NCBI GenBank assembly: GCA_016707785.1
Contig: JADJGZ010000002.1
Span: 248,001 to 312,000 of the forward strand
Reading direction: 5' to 3'
Length of the DNA stretch: 64,000 nt
Source: Bacteroidales bacterium
GTDB lineage: Bacteria; Bacteroidota; Bacteroidia; Bacteroidales; UBA4417
The translations under genes and the position numbers were made by a program. Each line of letters begins with the position of its first letter. Positions within the stretch are counted from its first letter, which is position 1. Shown piece by piece: positions 17,929 to 27,600 of the stretch. The notes under the pieces were generated by a model. It did not search any database. It had not been told where the DNA came from and was given only the letters and a program-made list of their open reading frames with translations.

Positions 17929-18744
17929 TTAACCCAGGGCAACATCCAGCATCATCATAGTGGCAAACCCCAGCATTGCACCAATAGTCGACAGGTCGGT
18001 TTCGTTACCTGTCTGGGATTCGGGAATCAACTCCTCCACAACGACAAAAATCATGGCACCTGCAGCAAATGAAAGCGCGTAGGGCAACAAAGGTGCAATC
18101 GATAATACCAGGTAAGCTCCCAGCACACCGGCGATGGGTTCAACTATTCCTGAAAGCTGACCGTAATGAAATGCTTTGAGTCGTGAAAACCCTTCTCTTC
18201 TCAGTGGGATTGCCACAGCAGCACCTTCGGGGAAATTCTGCAGTCCAATCCCGATAGCCAGTGCAATGGCTCCCGACAAAAGGCCAACATCAGGGTTTGC
18301 TGCCAATGCACCAAAAGCTACACCCACAGCCAACCCTTCAGGTATATTATGCAAGGTTATTGCCAGTATCAGGAGCACGCTTCTCTGCCAGGAGGTTTTA
18401 ATCCCTTCTGCTTTATCGATCGAAAATCCCATGTGTAAGTGAGGGAGCAACCTGTCAACTAAATAAAGAAAAGCACCTCCTGATAAGAAACCAATAAGAG
18501 CTGGCAGCCAGGGTATCATCCCATTTTCTTCTGCCATTTCAATAGCCGGCTTCAGAAGCGACCAAAAACTAGCTGCAATCATAACTCCTGCAGCAAATCC
18601 CAACATTGAATTGAGAACTTTCTTATTAATGCTTTTGAAAAAGAAAACCATTGATGCACCAAGGGCAGTAACACCCCAGGTAAAAAGGGTAGCCATCAAT
18701 GCCAGGAATATAGGGTTATACTCAAGTAAAGCCTTCAGGTTCAT
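17929..18744 (-). CDS. ZIP family divalent metal transporter
   Basis: This 271-residue membrane protein has about eight helices. It carries both ZIP metal-binding helices: helix IV with HNIPEGLAVGVAFG (H132, N133, P135-G137) and helix V with QNFPEGAAVAIPLRREG (Q169, N170, PEG), where the first His of helix V is replaced by Gln as in many bacterial members. A further helix reads GQLSGIVEPIAGVLGA. The short loop HLHMGF near residue 102 could bind metal. It should import zinc or iron across the inner membrane. No Fur/Zur-like box is evident upstream. Confidence 0.9.
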   Translation of the reverse strand: MNLKALLEYNPIFLALMATLFTWGVTALGASMVFFFKSINKKVLNSMLGFAAGVMIAASFWSLLKPAIEMAEENGMIPWLPALIGFLSGGAFLYLVDRLLPHLHMGFSIDKAEGIKTSWQRSVLLILAITLHNIPEGLAVGVAFGALAANPDVGLLSGAIALAIGIGLQNFPEGAAVAIPLRREGFSRLKAFHYGQLSGIVEPIAGVLGAYLVLSIAPLLPYALSFAAGAMIFVVVEELIPESQTGNETDLSTIGAMLGFATMMMLDVALG

Positions 18745-18834
18745 CGGGGAGTCTTATTCTTCAAATTCAGCATAAAATTAGAAAAAAATTCCCTGTCACC
18801 TGAAACACGGCTTTTTAAGGGAGGGACCCAATGT

Positions 18835-18842
18835 TATTTTTG
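18835..18842 (+). promoter_or_regulatory. candidate -7 element (TATTTTTG) upstream of the SRPBCC gene
   Basis: TATTTTTG matches TAnnTTTG and lies 79 bases before the ATG at 18921. No clear -33 TTTG is seen 19 bases upstream, only a T-run at 18812-18816. It is weak, single-element evidence. Confidence 0.25.
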
Positions 18843-18920
18843 CACAAAAGGTATTATTCCGTTATTACCATAAATTAAGTTGATGGACTATATTTGATGT
18901 TTCTTCCAATTTTCACCTCT

Positions 18921-19453
18921 ATGAAAACGCTTTCACTCATATTTTTCTACTTTGCTGTATTTTTAGCAATGGTTTATATGCCCAGAAACCTAAAACCAGC
19001 TATGATGTTTTTTCTTTCGAAAAAGAAATTGTTCTTCCTGGTACCCCTGAGTCCGTTTATGATGCCATAACCGGTGATATCAGCGGATGGTGGGATCATT
19101 CATTTTCTGATAAACCTTATAAGCTTTATATTGAGGCAAAACCAGGCGGAGGTTTTTTTGAAATATTTAATGAAAAAGGTGATGGTGTTAAGCATGCGAC
19201 TGTCATCTATGCAGAGAGAGGTAAGATGCTTAGGATGGATGGCCCGCTGGGTTTGTCGGGGATAGCTATTCAAATGGTGACAACCTATGCCTTTACACCT
19301 GCCGGGAATGATTCAACGAAACTAATACTCAGTGTTCATGGGGCTGGTGAAGTAGAAGAAGGGATCCCAGCCATTGTTGAAAAGGTTTGGGATCACTTCC
19401 TGATTGAAAGGTTTAAACCTTTTATAGAAGCAGGATATGTGAGGAAACCCTGA
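18921..19453 (+). CDS. SRPBCC (START-like) domain secreted protein, frameshifted in the signal peptide
   Basis: The ATG at 18921 opens a signal peptide (MKTLSLIFFYFAVF) that runs out of frame. From the T-run at 18960-18964 the correct reading is SNGLYAQKPKTSYDVFSFEK in another frame, continuing to 19453. One extra T would join the two as AVFFSNGLYAQ and give ~177 residues. The mature part has SRPBCC features: IVLPGTPESVYDAITGDISG, WWDHSF, EAKPGGGFFEIF, GKMLRMDGPLGLSG and a C-terminal helix EKVWDHFLIERFKPFIEAG. This resembles the ligand-binding domains of the polyketide-cyclase or AHSA1 type. Its ligand is unknown. No ATG precedes the domain in its own frame, so the frameshift is needed to explain the gene. 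Confidence 0.72.
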
Positions 19454-19548
19454 AGTTTGGGCAATTTTCTATTCTGCTAATCTTTTAATAAACTATCTAA
19501 TAGCTTGCCTGGCAACAGTTTATCCTACAACAAGTTAAAAGAACCCAA

Positions 19549-22182
19549 TTATCGTTCACTAACCAGGATTTCATCAATAAATAGCCAGGCTTTCATTCCG
19601 GCATAAGGATGGTCAGCTGGCAAAGATTTGATGTTTTTTGCCTTCACCCGAAGATATCTGAAGGGCTTGTCAAATTCAACCGCAAAAGGGATTACACCAT
19701 CTTCAGCTGATATTGTTTGATTTGGGCCGGCAACAATTTTGACAGTCTCAAAGTATTGATTGTCAGAAGAAATACTGAACTCAACCTCCGCCGGTGCATA
19801 CACCCAGATATTCTTAAAACTTCCAAAGCGGGCAATAGCATGTTTGTAATGCTCCAGCTTCCCCATATCGAGCAGTGCATCAAAATCATTTACCTCATAA
19901 CCCTGCCAGCAAGGTTCGGCATTGAAACCATTTAACCGGCCGTCAATGAGTCCTTCTGCCCCACCGGCTGAATACTTCTGATCATAAGATGTAAAAAGTG
20001 CAATTCCCCTGGGTTTTGTGTATCCCGGATGGATAGGATAGCTTAGCTTATTGGTTACCCTGTTATCCCGTTTGCTTACAATTGAAAGGGTACAGGTTTT
20101 ATCCAGCTTTATTATGGGTGGACAGGCTTTCAATGCTCCGTTATCAATGCTGTAATAAAGAGATTCTTCCTTTACTTTATTGAAGGTTTTTACTTCAATA
20201 AGGGAATCAAAAACACTTCCGGTCAGAATAACAGAAGGGTTTTCAGTTAATTCCTGATTATCGATCCACACAGTTCCCTTACTTTGCAGCTCTAAATTAA
20301 TGGTTGCTTTTCCACCCGATTCAGGAATAAAACAAAATTCGTAGTGGTTCCATCCGCTATCAATACTTATAATATTTGAAACGATATTCTTACCGAAAAG
20401 CTGGTTAATATCAAGTTTCAGGATGTTTTTATTCATGCGGGAATAGGCATGAAAAGAATAGAAATAAGTAACACCAGCCTTTACTGTGACAGGGAAAAAC
20501 GAAAGCGTGACACCTCCGTATTCAGTTGGGGTGGTTAACCTTAACGAATGACGTCCCTCTTTGGAAATACGGGTATCGGTGAAATAAGTAGCTCCTCTGT
20601 CGGTCCCTACAGAAGCATAACATGCAGAGGGAACACCAGTGGATGCATTGTTTTCAAAACCAGGATCCACCATCTGATTATTTGTAAACACCGGGATTGA
20701 TTTGGTTTCTGTGAGGTTGAAACGGATCAGACGAGTTCCGTATCCATCAAGGAATGTTTTAATGATCAGGCCTGATCCGTCAGATTGTGCTTTTTCCAAC
20801 CGGTTCTCAAAAAGGTATTCAAGCATGCCGTCAAAGGATAAACCCTGAAGCCGGATTTCTGCCTGAACAGGTTTATTGAAGGGATTTACTGCAATAAGGG
20901 TAACTGTATTTAATGTATCCTTAAAAGCTTTGAAGTAAAAATCGCCTTCTGTTTTTGCCCATTCTGTTATTTCATCTGACAGAGAAAGCTGTGGGGTGAG
21001 TTCAGCCATTTCCATGGCAATTTTACCCAACTCATTCCAGGCGATGACAGATTTTGGGAATCCATTTAACCCATGTCTGATAAATGACTGGAAGCCACGC
21101 GCTCCATTAAGTAGTGAAAGATATGCCATTGCCCGAAGTTCTTTATCATTGGGCTCTCTTTTCCAGGTTTCATTACCACCAAATGCCTGAGGAACCAACC
21201 AGACGGGTTTCCGGTACCGAAACATTTCATCGAGTTCGTGTACATTTTTGATCACGCTTAATGCCGGCTGGTCAGGAATAGGGTAGGGATCCGTCATTAC
21301 AATATCCATCACATCGCTGAATTGCTTTGCGGGGAAAGCATCGACAAAAACGATGGATACAGGGTGATAAGGATCCAGTTTTTTGATGAGTGTGTAAAAC
21401 TCCTTTATTTGTTCAGGTTTTACACCCTGCCCATCCGGCTCATCTGAGATATACCAGCCTAAAAGTGCCGGGTGATCACGAAAAGCCAGGATTTCCCTTT
21501 CCAGCAACTTCAGCTTCAGGTGATGATCAAGCTTTTCGTTACGGGTATTTCCCCCTCCTCCGGATATAGTGAGTAAGTTATAGTTTACTTTCATCCCAAG
21601 ATCAGCACAACGGTCCATATAGGACTGTCGTGCACCGAATGTGCTGTCAGAAATAACCTGGTAAGGTGATAGCATGTTGAACCCTCTTACCACCTCTTCT
21701 TCTGCCAGGCCGGGCTGAACGGGTGAGTAACAATAAAACCCAAAGGGGATAAAAGGTAAATCTTCAACCAACAGGATTCCAGACAAATGATCAATCTTAA
21801 CTGCATTTAGTTTTGGTTTTAACCGGGTTAAAATGAGGGTTGTGTCCTTTGTAATGCCTGAGAAAGAAAGAATGCAGTGTAGGGTGTTTTCTCCATATTC
21901 AAGAAAATCAGATCTGAACGAGAAAAGCACTGGCTTTTGGGCTGGAATCTCTGTAAAAATTGAATCAAAACACTTTTGCTGCTTATTGAAAATGGTGATC
22001 TTCAAAGAGGAGATATTCTGCTTCGATAAAACGAAGACCTCAACACGGGGTTCGTCAGTGATATAACTGTATCTCTGGCTTATGAATACAGGGTTTGACT
22101 CCTGGGCGAACAGCTGAATTGTCAGGAAAAAGCAAAATAATATATATCCGTGATGAAGCAGGGATTTCATAGCAAAGCGCAT
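19549..22182 (-). CDS. large secreted putative glycoside hydrolase (TIM barrel + CBM-like + F5/8-like domains)
   Basis: This 877-residue protein has a signal peptide (LFCFFLTIQLFAQES). An N-terminal beta domain comes first, then an (alpha/beta)8-like region from about residue 145: FIPFGFYCYSPVQPG, DRCADLGMKVNYNLL, FRDHPALLGWYISDEPDG, LDPYHPVSIVFVDAFPAKQF, DIVMTDPYPIPDQPAL, KPVWLVPQAFGG. The Glu in WYISDEP is the likely acid/base of a GH-A clan enzyme. A carbohydrate-binding-like domain (about 510-655, MVDPGFENNASTG), a short chitobiase-C-like segment, and an F5/8 discoidin-like C-terminus (EGLIDGRLNGFNAEPCWQGY) follow. I cannot assign a GH family. The start could be the second Met at 22170. 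Confidence 0.65.
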   Translation of the reverse strand: MRFAMKSLLHHGYILFCFFLTIQLFAQESNPVFISQRYSYITDEPRVEVFVLSKQNISSLKITIFNKQQKCFDSIFTEIPAQKPVLFSFRSDFLEYGENTLHCILSFSGITKDTTLILTRLKPKLNAVKIDHLSGILLVEDLPFIPFGFYCYSPVQPGLAEEEVVRGFNMLSPYQVISDSTFGARQSYMDRCADLGMKVNYNLLTISGGGGNTRNEKLDHHLKLKLLEREILAFRDHPALLGWYISDEPDGQGVKPEQIKEFYTLIKKLDPYHPVSIVFVDAFPAKQFSDVMDIVMTDPYPIPDQPALSVIKNVHELDEMFRYRKPVWLVPQAFGGNETWKREPNDKELRAMAYLSLLNGARGFQSFIRHGLNGFPKSVIAWNELGKIAMEMAELTPQLSLSDEITEWAKTEGDFYFKAFKDTLNTVTLIAVNPFNKPVQAEIRLQGLSFDGMLEYLFENRLEKAQSDGSGLIIKTFLDGYGTRLIRFNLTETKSIPVFTNNQMVDPGFENNASTGVPSACYASVGTDRGATYFTDTRISKEGRHSLRLTTPTEYGGVTLSFFPVTVKAGVTYFYSFHAYSRMNKNILKLDINQLFGKNIVSNIISIDSGWNHYEFCFIPESGGKATINLELQSKGTVWIDNQELTENPSVILTGSVFDSLIEVKTFNKVKEESLYYSIDNGALKACPPIIKLDKTCTLSIVSKRDNRVTNKLSYPIHPGYTKPRGIALFTSYDQKYSAGGAEGLIDGRLNGFNAEPCWQGYEVNDFDALLDMGKLEHYKHAIARFGSFKNIWVYAPAEVEFSISSDNQYFETVKIVAGPNQTISAEDGVIPFAVEFDKPFRYLRVKAKNIKSLPADHPYAGMKAWLFIDEILVSER

Positions 22183-22230
22183 TAAGTGTCAAACTAAAGG
22201 CAGAATAAAATCAATAGCTGATGAACAGGG

Positions 22231-23205
22231 TTACCATCCGGAAATAATTGAAAAGTCGGCCAATCCAATAGCCGTCACAGCTTCCAGCACCACAGGTACC
22301 CTGAGTGCAACACAGGTATCATGCCGGCCGGAAATGATAAGTTTCTCTGATTTCCCTGTGCTGAAATCAAAGGTTTCCTGCATTGATGAAATGCTTGATG
22401 TAGGCTTGACAGCTACCCTGAATACAATTTCATTCCCATTGCTGATGCCACCGTTAATGCCACCGGAATGATTCGTTTTCGTTTTTCCGCTTTCATCAAT
22501 GATCGGGTCATTGTGTTCACTTCCCTTCATGACAGCAGCCTTAAATCCCGACCCAAATTCAATTCCTTTAATGGAGGGTATCGAGAACACCAGGTGGCTG
22601 ATGATGGATTCCAAGCTGTCGAAAAAGGGTTCTCCCCATCCCACCGGTACATTCTGAATTTTGCATTCGATCAGTCCTCCCACAGAATCTCCTGATAATA
22701 GGAGAGATTCCAGCAGCTTTTCATATTCCGTCAGGCCCCCAATCTCGAGAATGGTCGATTGAACCATTACAGGTTGTATCATTTTCTTTGCTACAACGCC
22801 AGCAGCAACTAGCGCAACGGTCATTCTTCCTGAAAAATGCCCTCCACCCCTGGGATCTGAGAAACCAAGATATTTACTTCCGGCTACAAAGTCGGTGTGG
22901 CCCGGACGAGGCTGTTGAACGAACTGCTTATAATCGGCCGGACGCGTATTGGTGTTGTCGAACAATACTGTTAAAGGGGCACCTGTGGTATGTCCCTGGT
23001 AAATTCCTGAAACAATTTGTGCTTCGTCTGCTTCTGTTCTTGCTGTTGTTCCTGTTTTGCCAGGTTTCCTTCGTTCCAGGTCGTGGCGGAAATCAGTGAC
23101 AGAAAGTGGTATTCCCGGGCGGACACCATCGATCACAATCCCTATCTTTTCTCCATGTGATTCACCGAAGAGTGATACTTTAAACAATCGGCCAAATGAA
23201 TTCAT
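22231..23205 (-). CDS. aroC: chorismate synthase
   Basis: I place the start at ATG 23205 (MNSFGRLFKVSLFGESHGEK), the family's canonical N-terminus. A longer frame to 23238 would overlap aroA. The 324-residue protein carries the FMN/substrate signatures GRLFKVSLFGESHG, RPGHTDFVAGSKYLGFSDPR, GGGHFSGRMTVALVAAG and SGGINGGISNGNEIVFRV, and ends with RHDTCVALRVPVVLEAVTAI. It converts EPSP to chorismate, the last step of the shikimate pathway, in the cytoplasm. It follows aroA by 10 bases, so the two final shikimate steps are co-transcribed. Confidence 0.95.
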   Translation of the reverse strand: MNSFGRLFKVSLFGESHGEKIGIVIDGVRPGIPLSVTDFRHDLERRKPGKTGTTARTEADEAQIVSGIYQGHTTGAPLTVLFDNTNTRPADYKQFVQQPRPGHTDFVAGSKYLGFSDPRGGGHFSGRMTVALVAAGVVAKKMIQPVMVQSTILEIGGLTEYEKLLESLLLSGDSVGGLIECKIQNVPVGWGEPFFDSLESIISHLVFSIPSIKGIEFGSGFKAAVMKGSEHNDPIIDESGKTKTNHSGGINGGISNGNEIVFRVAVKPTSSISSMQETFDFSTGKSEKLIISGRHDTCVALRVPVVLEAVTAIGLADFSIISGW

Positions 23206-23215
23206 TGTATTGAGT

Positions 23216-24484
23216 TTATAGAGTATGTAATTGATCAATTGCTAAACCGGCTGCTTTCATTGTCAAGTAAAAATCCGGATAGGATTTATTCACACATTCA
23301 GCATCCGTCAGGGTTATCTCTTTGTCTGAACTGACTGCGGCTACTACAGCCATCATGGCAATCCGGTGGTCATTGAATGGTTCGATGGTATTTCCATGTA
23401 TTCTACCGCCTTCTATCATCATTTCATTTCCCTGCAACTGAACTTTTATTCCCATTGATTCAAGAGAGCGTTGAATTGAAAAAGCCCGATTACTTTCCTT
23501 ATGGACAAGCCGGTCTACACCGGTTATGACTGATATCCCCTGGCAATTGGCCGCTAACACTGCCAAAGGAGGGAACAAGTCCGGACTGTCGGTGGCGTCA
23601 AAGTGAAAGGCATTCAGTTTATTCTTTGAAACCAGTATTGAATTTTCAAGTAACTGCAGGTTTGCACCGACTTTTGTGAGTACGGATAAAATTTCCTTAT
23701 CAGCCTGGCGGGAATCTATTTTCAGGCCCGAAACCTCAATTTGTCCCCCAATAGCCCCGGCAACCATAATGAAAGCTGCGTTACTCCAATCGCCTTCAAC
23801 AGGATATTCCCGGGAAATGTACTTCTGCTTTCCTTTTATGATGAACTTTTCCAGGTTTTGATGTTGAATCTCAATACCAAAATCGGCCAGCAATTGAAGG
23901 GTCATTTCAATATAGGGCTTGCTTTTTAACCTGATAACCTGGATTGTTGAATCCTGCTGTGCCATTGGTAAAGCCATGAGCAAGCCGGTTAAAAGCTGAG
24001 AGCTCACAGAACCATCGATAATAGCATGGTCCTCCTTTTTATAGGACCTCTTTCAAAACGAAGGCAGGTAGCCTTTGCTGATTAAAGTGAAAATTTAATA
24101 AGCTGTGTAAGTGCATCTGCAATCATAGTAACCGGCCGTTTATTCAGCGAACCTTGCCCGGAAAAGGTAACAGGAACATCAGATAATGAAGCGATCGGGG
24201 CAAACATTCTCATTGCCAGCCCTGATTCTCCACAATTTAGCTCATTTTGCCTGGGTTTGTTACCGGGCTTTATCAACCATTCATGGACTTTTCATTTCAG
24301 TATAAGCGCCTAAGTCGGAGGCTATTTGAAGTGAAGCCAGCGAATCGTTACAGGCTGAGGGATTTATGATCCTGGTTAACCCTTCTGCAAGCATACCTGC
24401 TGCAATGGCTCGCTGAGTCATGCTTTTGCTGGGTGGTGCTGCCACTTTGCCAAAAAGTTCAGAAGGGTATATTTTCAACTTCAT
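23216..24484 (-). CDS. aroA: 3-phosphoshikimate 1-carboxyvinyltransferase (EPSP synthase), multiply frameshifted
   Basis: The protein starts MKLKIYPSELFGKVAAPPSK with SKSMTQRAIAA, continues in another frame with NCGESGLAMRMFAPIASL and RPVTMIADALTQL, and returns to the first frame with HAIIDGSVSSQLLTGLLMAL, SPDLFPPLAVLAANC and FNDHRIAMMAVVAAV. All EPSP synthase landmarks are present. I count four single-base shifts, all in homopolymers: near 24289-24292, 24090-24096, 24055-24058 and 24036-24040. Together they cancel, and correction gives ~422 residues. The enzyme joins shikimate-3-phosphate and PEP. aroC follows immediately. Because downstream aroC is intact, I suspect sequence error, but as written the gene would make no full-length product. 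Confidence 0.9.
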
Positions 24485-24683
24485 ATCAATTCATATATTT
24501 CCGTCGCCTGACTAATGATGAGTGTATGCTCGAAATACCTTTGAAAGCGTTTCATGGGCTTGTCTTTTCTGCAGAACATGTTTGTTTCAAATTTCCATAT
24601 TATTTTTCATTTAGGATGATTTTTTTTAAAATGCTGAATGGGTAAGCGACTCTTATTTTATCTTCGCCCGAAAAAAACAAATA

Positions 24684-26070
24684 ATGAAAAAGAAAGCAAT
24701 TATTATCCTTGGCTGTATTTCTGGGCCTGTGCAGTTCTTCGCTTTGGGCACAAAACGACCCTGGTGCCGGTGCCATGAGTGCAACTTCTTCATCACTTTC
24801 TGAAAATGCCGCCATGGCTCAGGAGGTAAAACAGGCATTTATCCATTCATGGCAAGGTTATAAACAGTATGCCTGGGGAATGGATGCTTTAAAACCACTT
24901 TCGAAAAGTGGCCATAACTGGTATGCACAATCTTTACTGATGACACCAGTAGATGCCTATGATGTAATGATGATCATGGGGTTAAAGGAAGAGGCTGCCG
25001 TAGCGAAGAAGATTATTCTTGACAGTCTGAATTTCGATATAGATATGGACGTTCAGAATTTTGAAGTATCCATCCGTATTTTGGGAGGCCTTCTTTCTGC
25101 TTTTGAGCTCGATGGAGACAAGCGCTTCCTGAAGCTGGCACAAGACCTGGGTGATCGCCTTATTAAGTCATTTGATTCACCCACAGGGATGCCATATCGT
25201 TATGTGAACCTGAAAACCGGCAAAACCAGGGGGGAGGTCTCCAATCCTGCAGAAATTGGCACTTACGTAATTGAATATGGAATTCTTAGCCGTCACACCG
25301 GTAATCCTAAATACTATGAAGTGGCCAAAAAAGCCATGATTTCCCTGCATTCATTCCGCTCGGACCTTAACCTGACAGGCTCTTCCATCAACGTAGAAAC
25401 CGGAGAATGGAAATCCACTGCAAGTCATATTTCAGGTGGAATTGACTCCTATCTTGAATATATGCTGAAGGCCGGAATTCTGTTTAACGATAAGGAGATG
25501 ATGGATATGTGGAATGTTAGCCTTGAAGCGGTGAATAAATACCTGGCTGATTATAAGGAAAATGGACTTTGGTATGGGCATGCTGATATGAAAGATGGGA
25601 AAATTACCGGAACCTATTATGGCTCACTGGATGCCTTTTTTGCAGGAAGCCTGGCAATGGCCGGTGAACTCGATAAGGCAAGTGCCCTTCAAAACTCCAA
25701 TTTTTTAATGTGGAAATTGCACGGGATTGAGCCCGAAGGCCTGAACTATGCTACCATGGAAATTACATGGCCTAATTATTCCTTAAGGCCAGAGAACATT
25801 GAAGGAGCCTATTATCTGTACCAGTATACCAAGGACCCGGAATACCTCAAGATGGGAACCATCATGTTCAATAGCCTTGTGAAATATTGTAAAAACGAAA
25901 CAGGCTTTTGTGCATTGAAAAGCGTGGTTACCAAGGAAAAAGAAGACTATATGGAAAGTTTTTTTCTTGCAGAAACCTTAAAATATGCCTTTCTTCTTTT
26001 TGATGACAATCAGTCTCTTGACTTTAATTCGGTTATTTTCAACACAGAAGCTCATCCTTATAAACGATAA
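24684..26070 (+). CDS. GH47 class I alpha-1,2-mannosidase, frameshifted in the signal peptide
   Basis: From ATG 24684, removing one A from the run 24687-24691 gives signal peptide MKRKQLLSLAVFLGLCSSSL-WAQ and a ~461-residue protein. As written, the ATG frame and the mature frame differ. GH47 landmarks run throughout: YKQYAWGMDALKPLS, TPVDAYDVMMIMGLKEE, FEVSIRILGGLLSAFEL (general acid Glu), ISGGIDSYLEYMLKAG (catalytic Asp), LRPENIEGAYYLYQYT (second catalytic Glu) and the C-terminal calcium-binding Thr in FNTEAHP. All three catalytic acids and the calcium Thr are present, so it should be active. Family members trim alpha-1,2-mannose from high-mannose N-glycans. It is convergent with the cytochrome-like gene. 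Confidence 0.9.
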
Positions 26071-26141
26071 ACAGAAAAGAAAAAGGTTTGAAACCCATCG
26101 TCTGACAGATTACAAACCTGAATAAAATGCATGTTAGTTTT

Positions 26142-26486
26142 TTAGTTTGACAGCTTCCCTCCAGCGTTGATCCAGTTAGAAATTTTTGTCTTATTCGCTG
26201 TCGATAAAGGGGCTGTTGGAGGCATAACACCTTGTTCAACAGCTTTTAGATGGATCATGGATCCGGCTGCGACAATGTTGTCATTTGATTCGAGATTCAA
26301 GCCACCTGCATTGGATGGAGAGGAATGACAACCGGAGGTTGCACAACTCCCTGAAACCACCGACTTAACCTCGGTAAAAAGTGGTCCGGGCGTAGTGCCT
26401 GAATTGTCATCTTTTTCGTCCTGAGTACATGCATTCATTGAAAAGAATACAAGGGATAATCCTGTGAGATAAACGAGTAACTTCAT
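26142..26486 (-). CDS. small cytochrome c-like lipoprotein (CX4CH)
   Basis: From ATG 26486 (MKLLVYLTGLSLVFFSMNAC) this is a 114-residue lipoprotein with Cys20 as lipid anchor; an in-frame ATG at 26510 would add eight hydrophilic residues. The mature part has VVSGSCATSGCHSSPSNAGG, where C48 and C53 are separated by four residues before H54, and a possible distal ligand M88 in QGVMPPTAPL. The region ends with the helix KISNWINAGG, typical of c-type cytochrome domains. CX4CH is a rare variant of the CXXCH haem site, so haem attachment is plausible but unproven. It is convergent with the GH47 gene, 72 bases away. Confidence 0.72.
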   Translation of the reverse strand: MKLLVYLTGLSLVFFSMNACTQDEKDDNSGTTPGPLFTEVKSVVSGSCATSGCHSSPSNAGGLNLESNDNIVAAGSMIHLKAVEQGVMPPTAPLSTANKTKISNWINAGGKLSN

Positions 26487-26625
26487 ATGTTTGGGTTTTT
26501 GGTGATACACTTTTTAACATGAAGGATTGCATTTTGTTCATTTACAGGTACTGAATTATACAATGTTAATCCATACTGAGTTGGATCCGGTTAATTTGAA
26601 AACCATATTTCAGAAATGTGGGGAG

Positions 26626-26757
<132 letters not shown>

Positions 26758-27261
26758 AGAAGTATATAGATCCAAAGCGAGACTTTGGCTTGGTGCCTTT
26801 TAAGAAACCCTTTCATTCTAATTAGGATAAGGAATGAAATAGTGGTTCACTCCAACAGTTTGATAATTACCAAAACTGCACGATTCTTTTCGATTTATTC
26901 AACGCTATTCCAAAGCAATTAATAAACAAGGGGGAGGGCTTTTTGAACGTCCATTTAAAAGGGTTGTCTTTTAACTTATTTTCTTCCGGTTTTGCATTTC
27001 AAGGCCCCGGTCATCCTATGGACATTAGTGTCAACATTAAACCGGCAGAGAGTCATGGTGGTTTAATAGTATGCTAATTCAAGTGGCTGAATGTCAGATT
27101 TAGTCTTTTCTAGATTTAATTCCGAACGGAAGGGTGAAAATGGCAACTAAAAATTGTTGAGTTCACCAATTTCAAGAATAAGTAAAGTTGATTAATGTGA
27201 CGGAAACCGGGGGGTTTTCCGGGGGGGTTTGGGAACAAAAAAAGTATTTGCAAGGGCTGCT

Positions 27262-27292
27262 TAAACCTGTCGGTTCGAAACCGACAGGTTTA
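27262..27292. repeat. palindromic repeat TAAACCTGTCGGTT / AACCGACAGGTTTA
   Basis: Two perfect 14-base arms flank the 3-base centre CGA. It is the same family as the element at 39961, with CGGTT in place of AGGTTT in the inner arm. Confidence 0.85.
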
Positions 27293-27362
27293 TGTGGAGA
27301 TTTTCCATAGGATTTTGGAATAACTCGAGAAAGTTGCAAATCCTTTAAGGATAATCCTGCGT

Positions 27363-27391
27363 TTAAACCTGTCGGTTTGCCTGACAGGTTT
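27363..27391. repeat. imperfect copy of the AAACCTGTC palindrome
   Basis: TAAACCTGTCGGTTTG is followed by CCTGACAGGTTT. The left arm carries the CGG variant and the right arm the TGA variant, so the copy looks like a hybrid of the two subtypes. The hairpin is weaker than its neighbours. Confidence 0.7.
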
Positions 27392-27440
27392 GTTCGGTTT
27401 TTGAATGGAGAAAAGGCAATCACTTTAGTCTTCTGCAATT

Positions 27441-27468
27441 TAACTGGTTTTGAAACCTGACAGGTTTA
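27441..27468. repeat. degenerate copy of the AAACCTGTC palindrome
   Basis: The right arm AAACCTGACAGGTTTA is intact, and the left arm has decayed to TAACTGGTTTTG. It is the third copy in about 210 bases. Confidence 0.65.
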
Positions 27469-27554
27469 TTTAGTGGAATTTTCCTAATAAAGATTTTAGG
27501 ATAAGGAGGAAAAAACCGACTATAGTTAAGTTTGTAAGAAAGCCGAAATCCTCC

Positions 27555-27593
27555 GTCCGCCTTAGGCGGACACCCCCTTTTGAAAAAAGGGGG
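27555..27593. repeat. double hairpin GTCCGCC-TTA-GGCGGAC plus CCCCCTTTTGAAAAAAGGGGG
   Basis: Two adjacent inverted repeats: 27555-27571 (7-bp arms) and 27573-27593 (about 9-bp arms). The joined core GGCGGACACCCCCTTT is repeated exactly at 40105-40119, so it is a dispersed element rather than a gene-specific terminator. Confidence 0.8.
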
Positions 27594-27600
27594 ACAAAGA

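Noticed and set aside
26071..26141. Terminator AGGTTTG...CAAACCT between the GH47 and cytochrome-like genes
   Set aside because: Only 7 bp of stem with a 22-base loop and no T-run; too weak to call.
27172..27438. 88-residue minus-strand ORF
   Set aside because: It is built mainly from the palindromic repeats and flanking AT-rich sequence, with no signal peptide, domain or start context.
27262..27468. Possible CRISPR array from the repeated AAACCTGTC elements
   Set aside because: The copies are palindromic, vary in sequence and spacing, and there is no uniform spacer length or cas gene.
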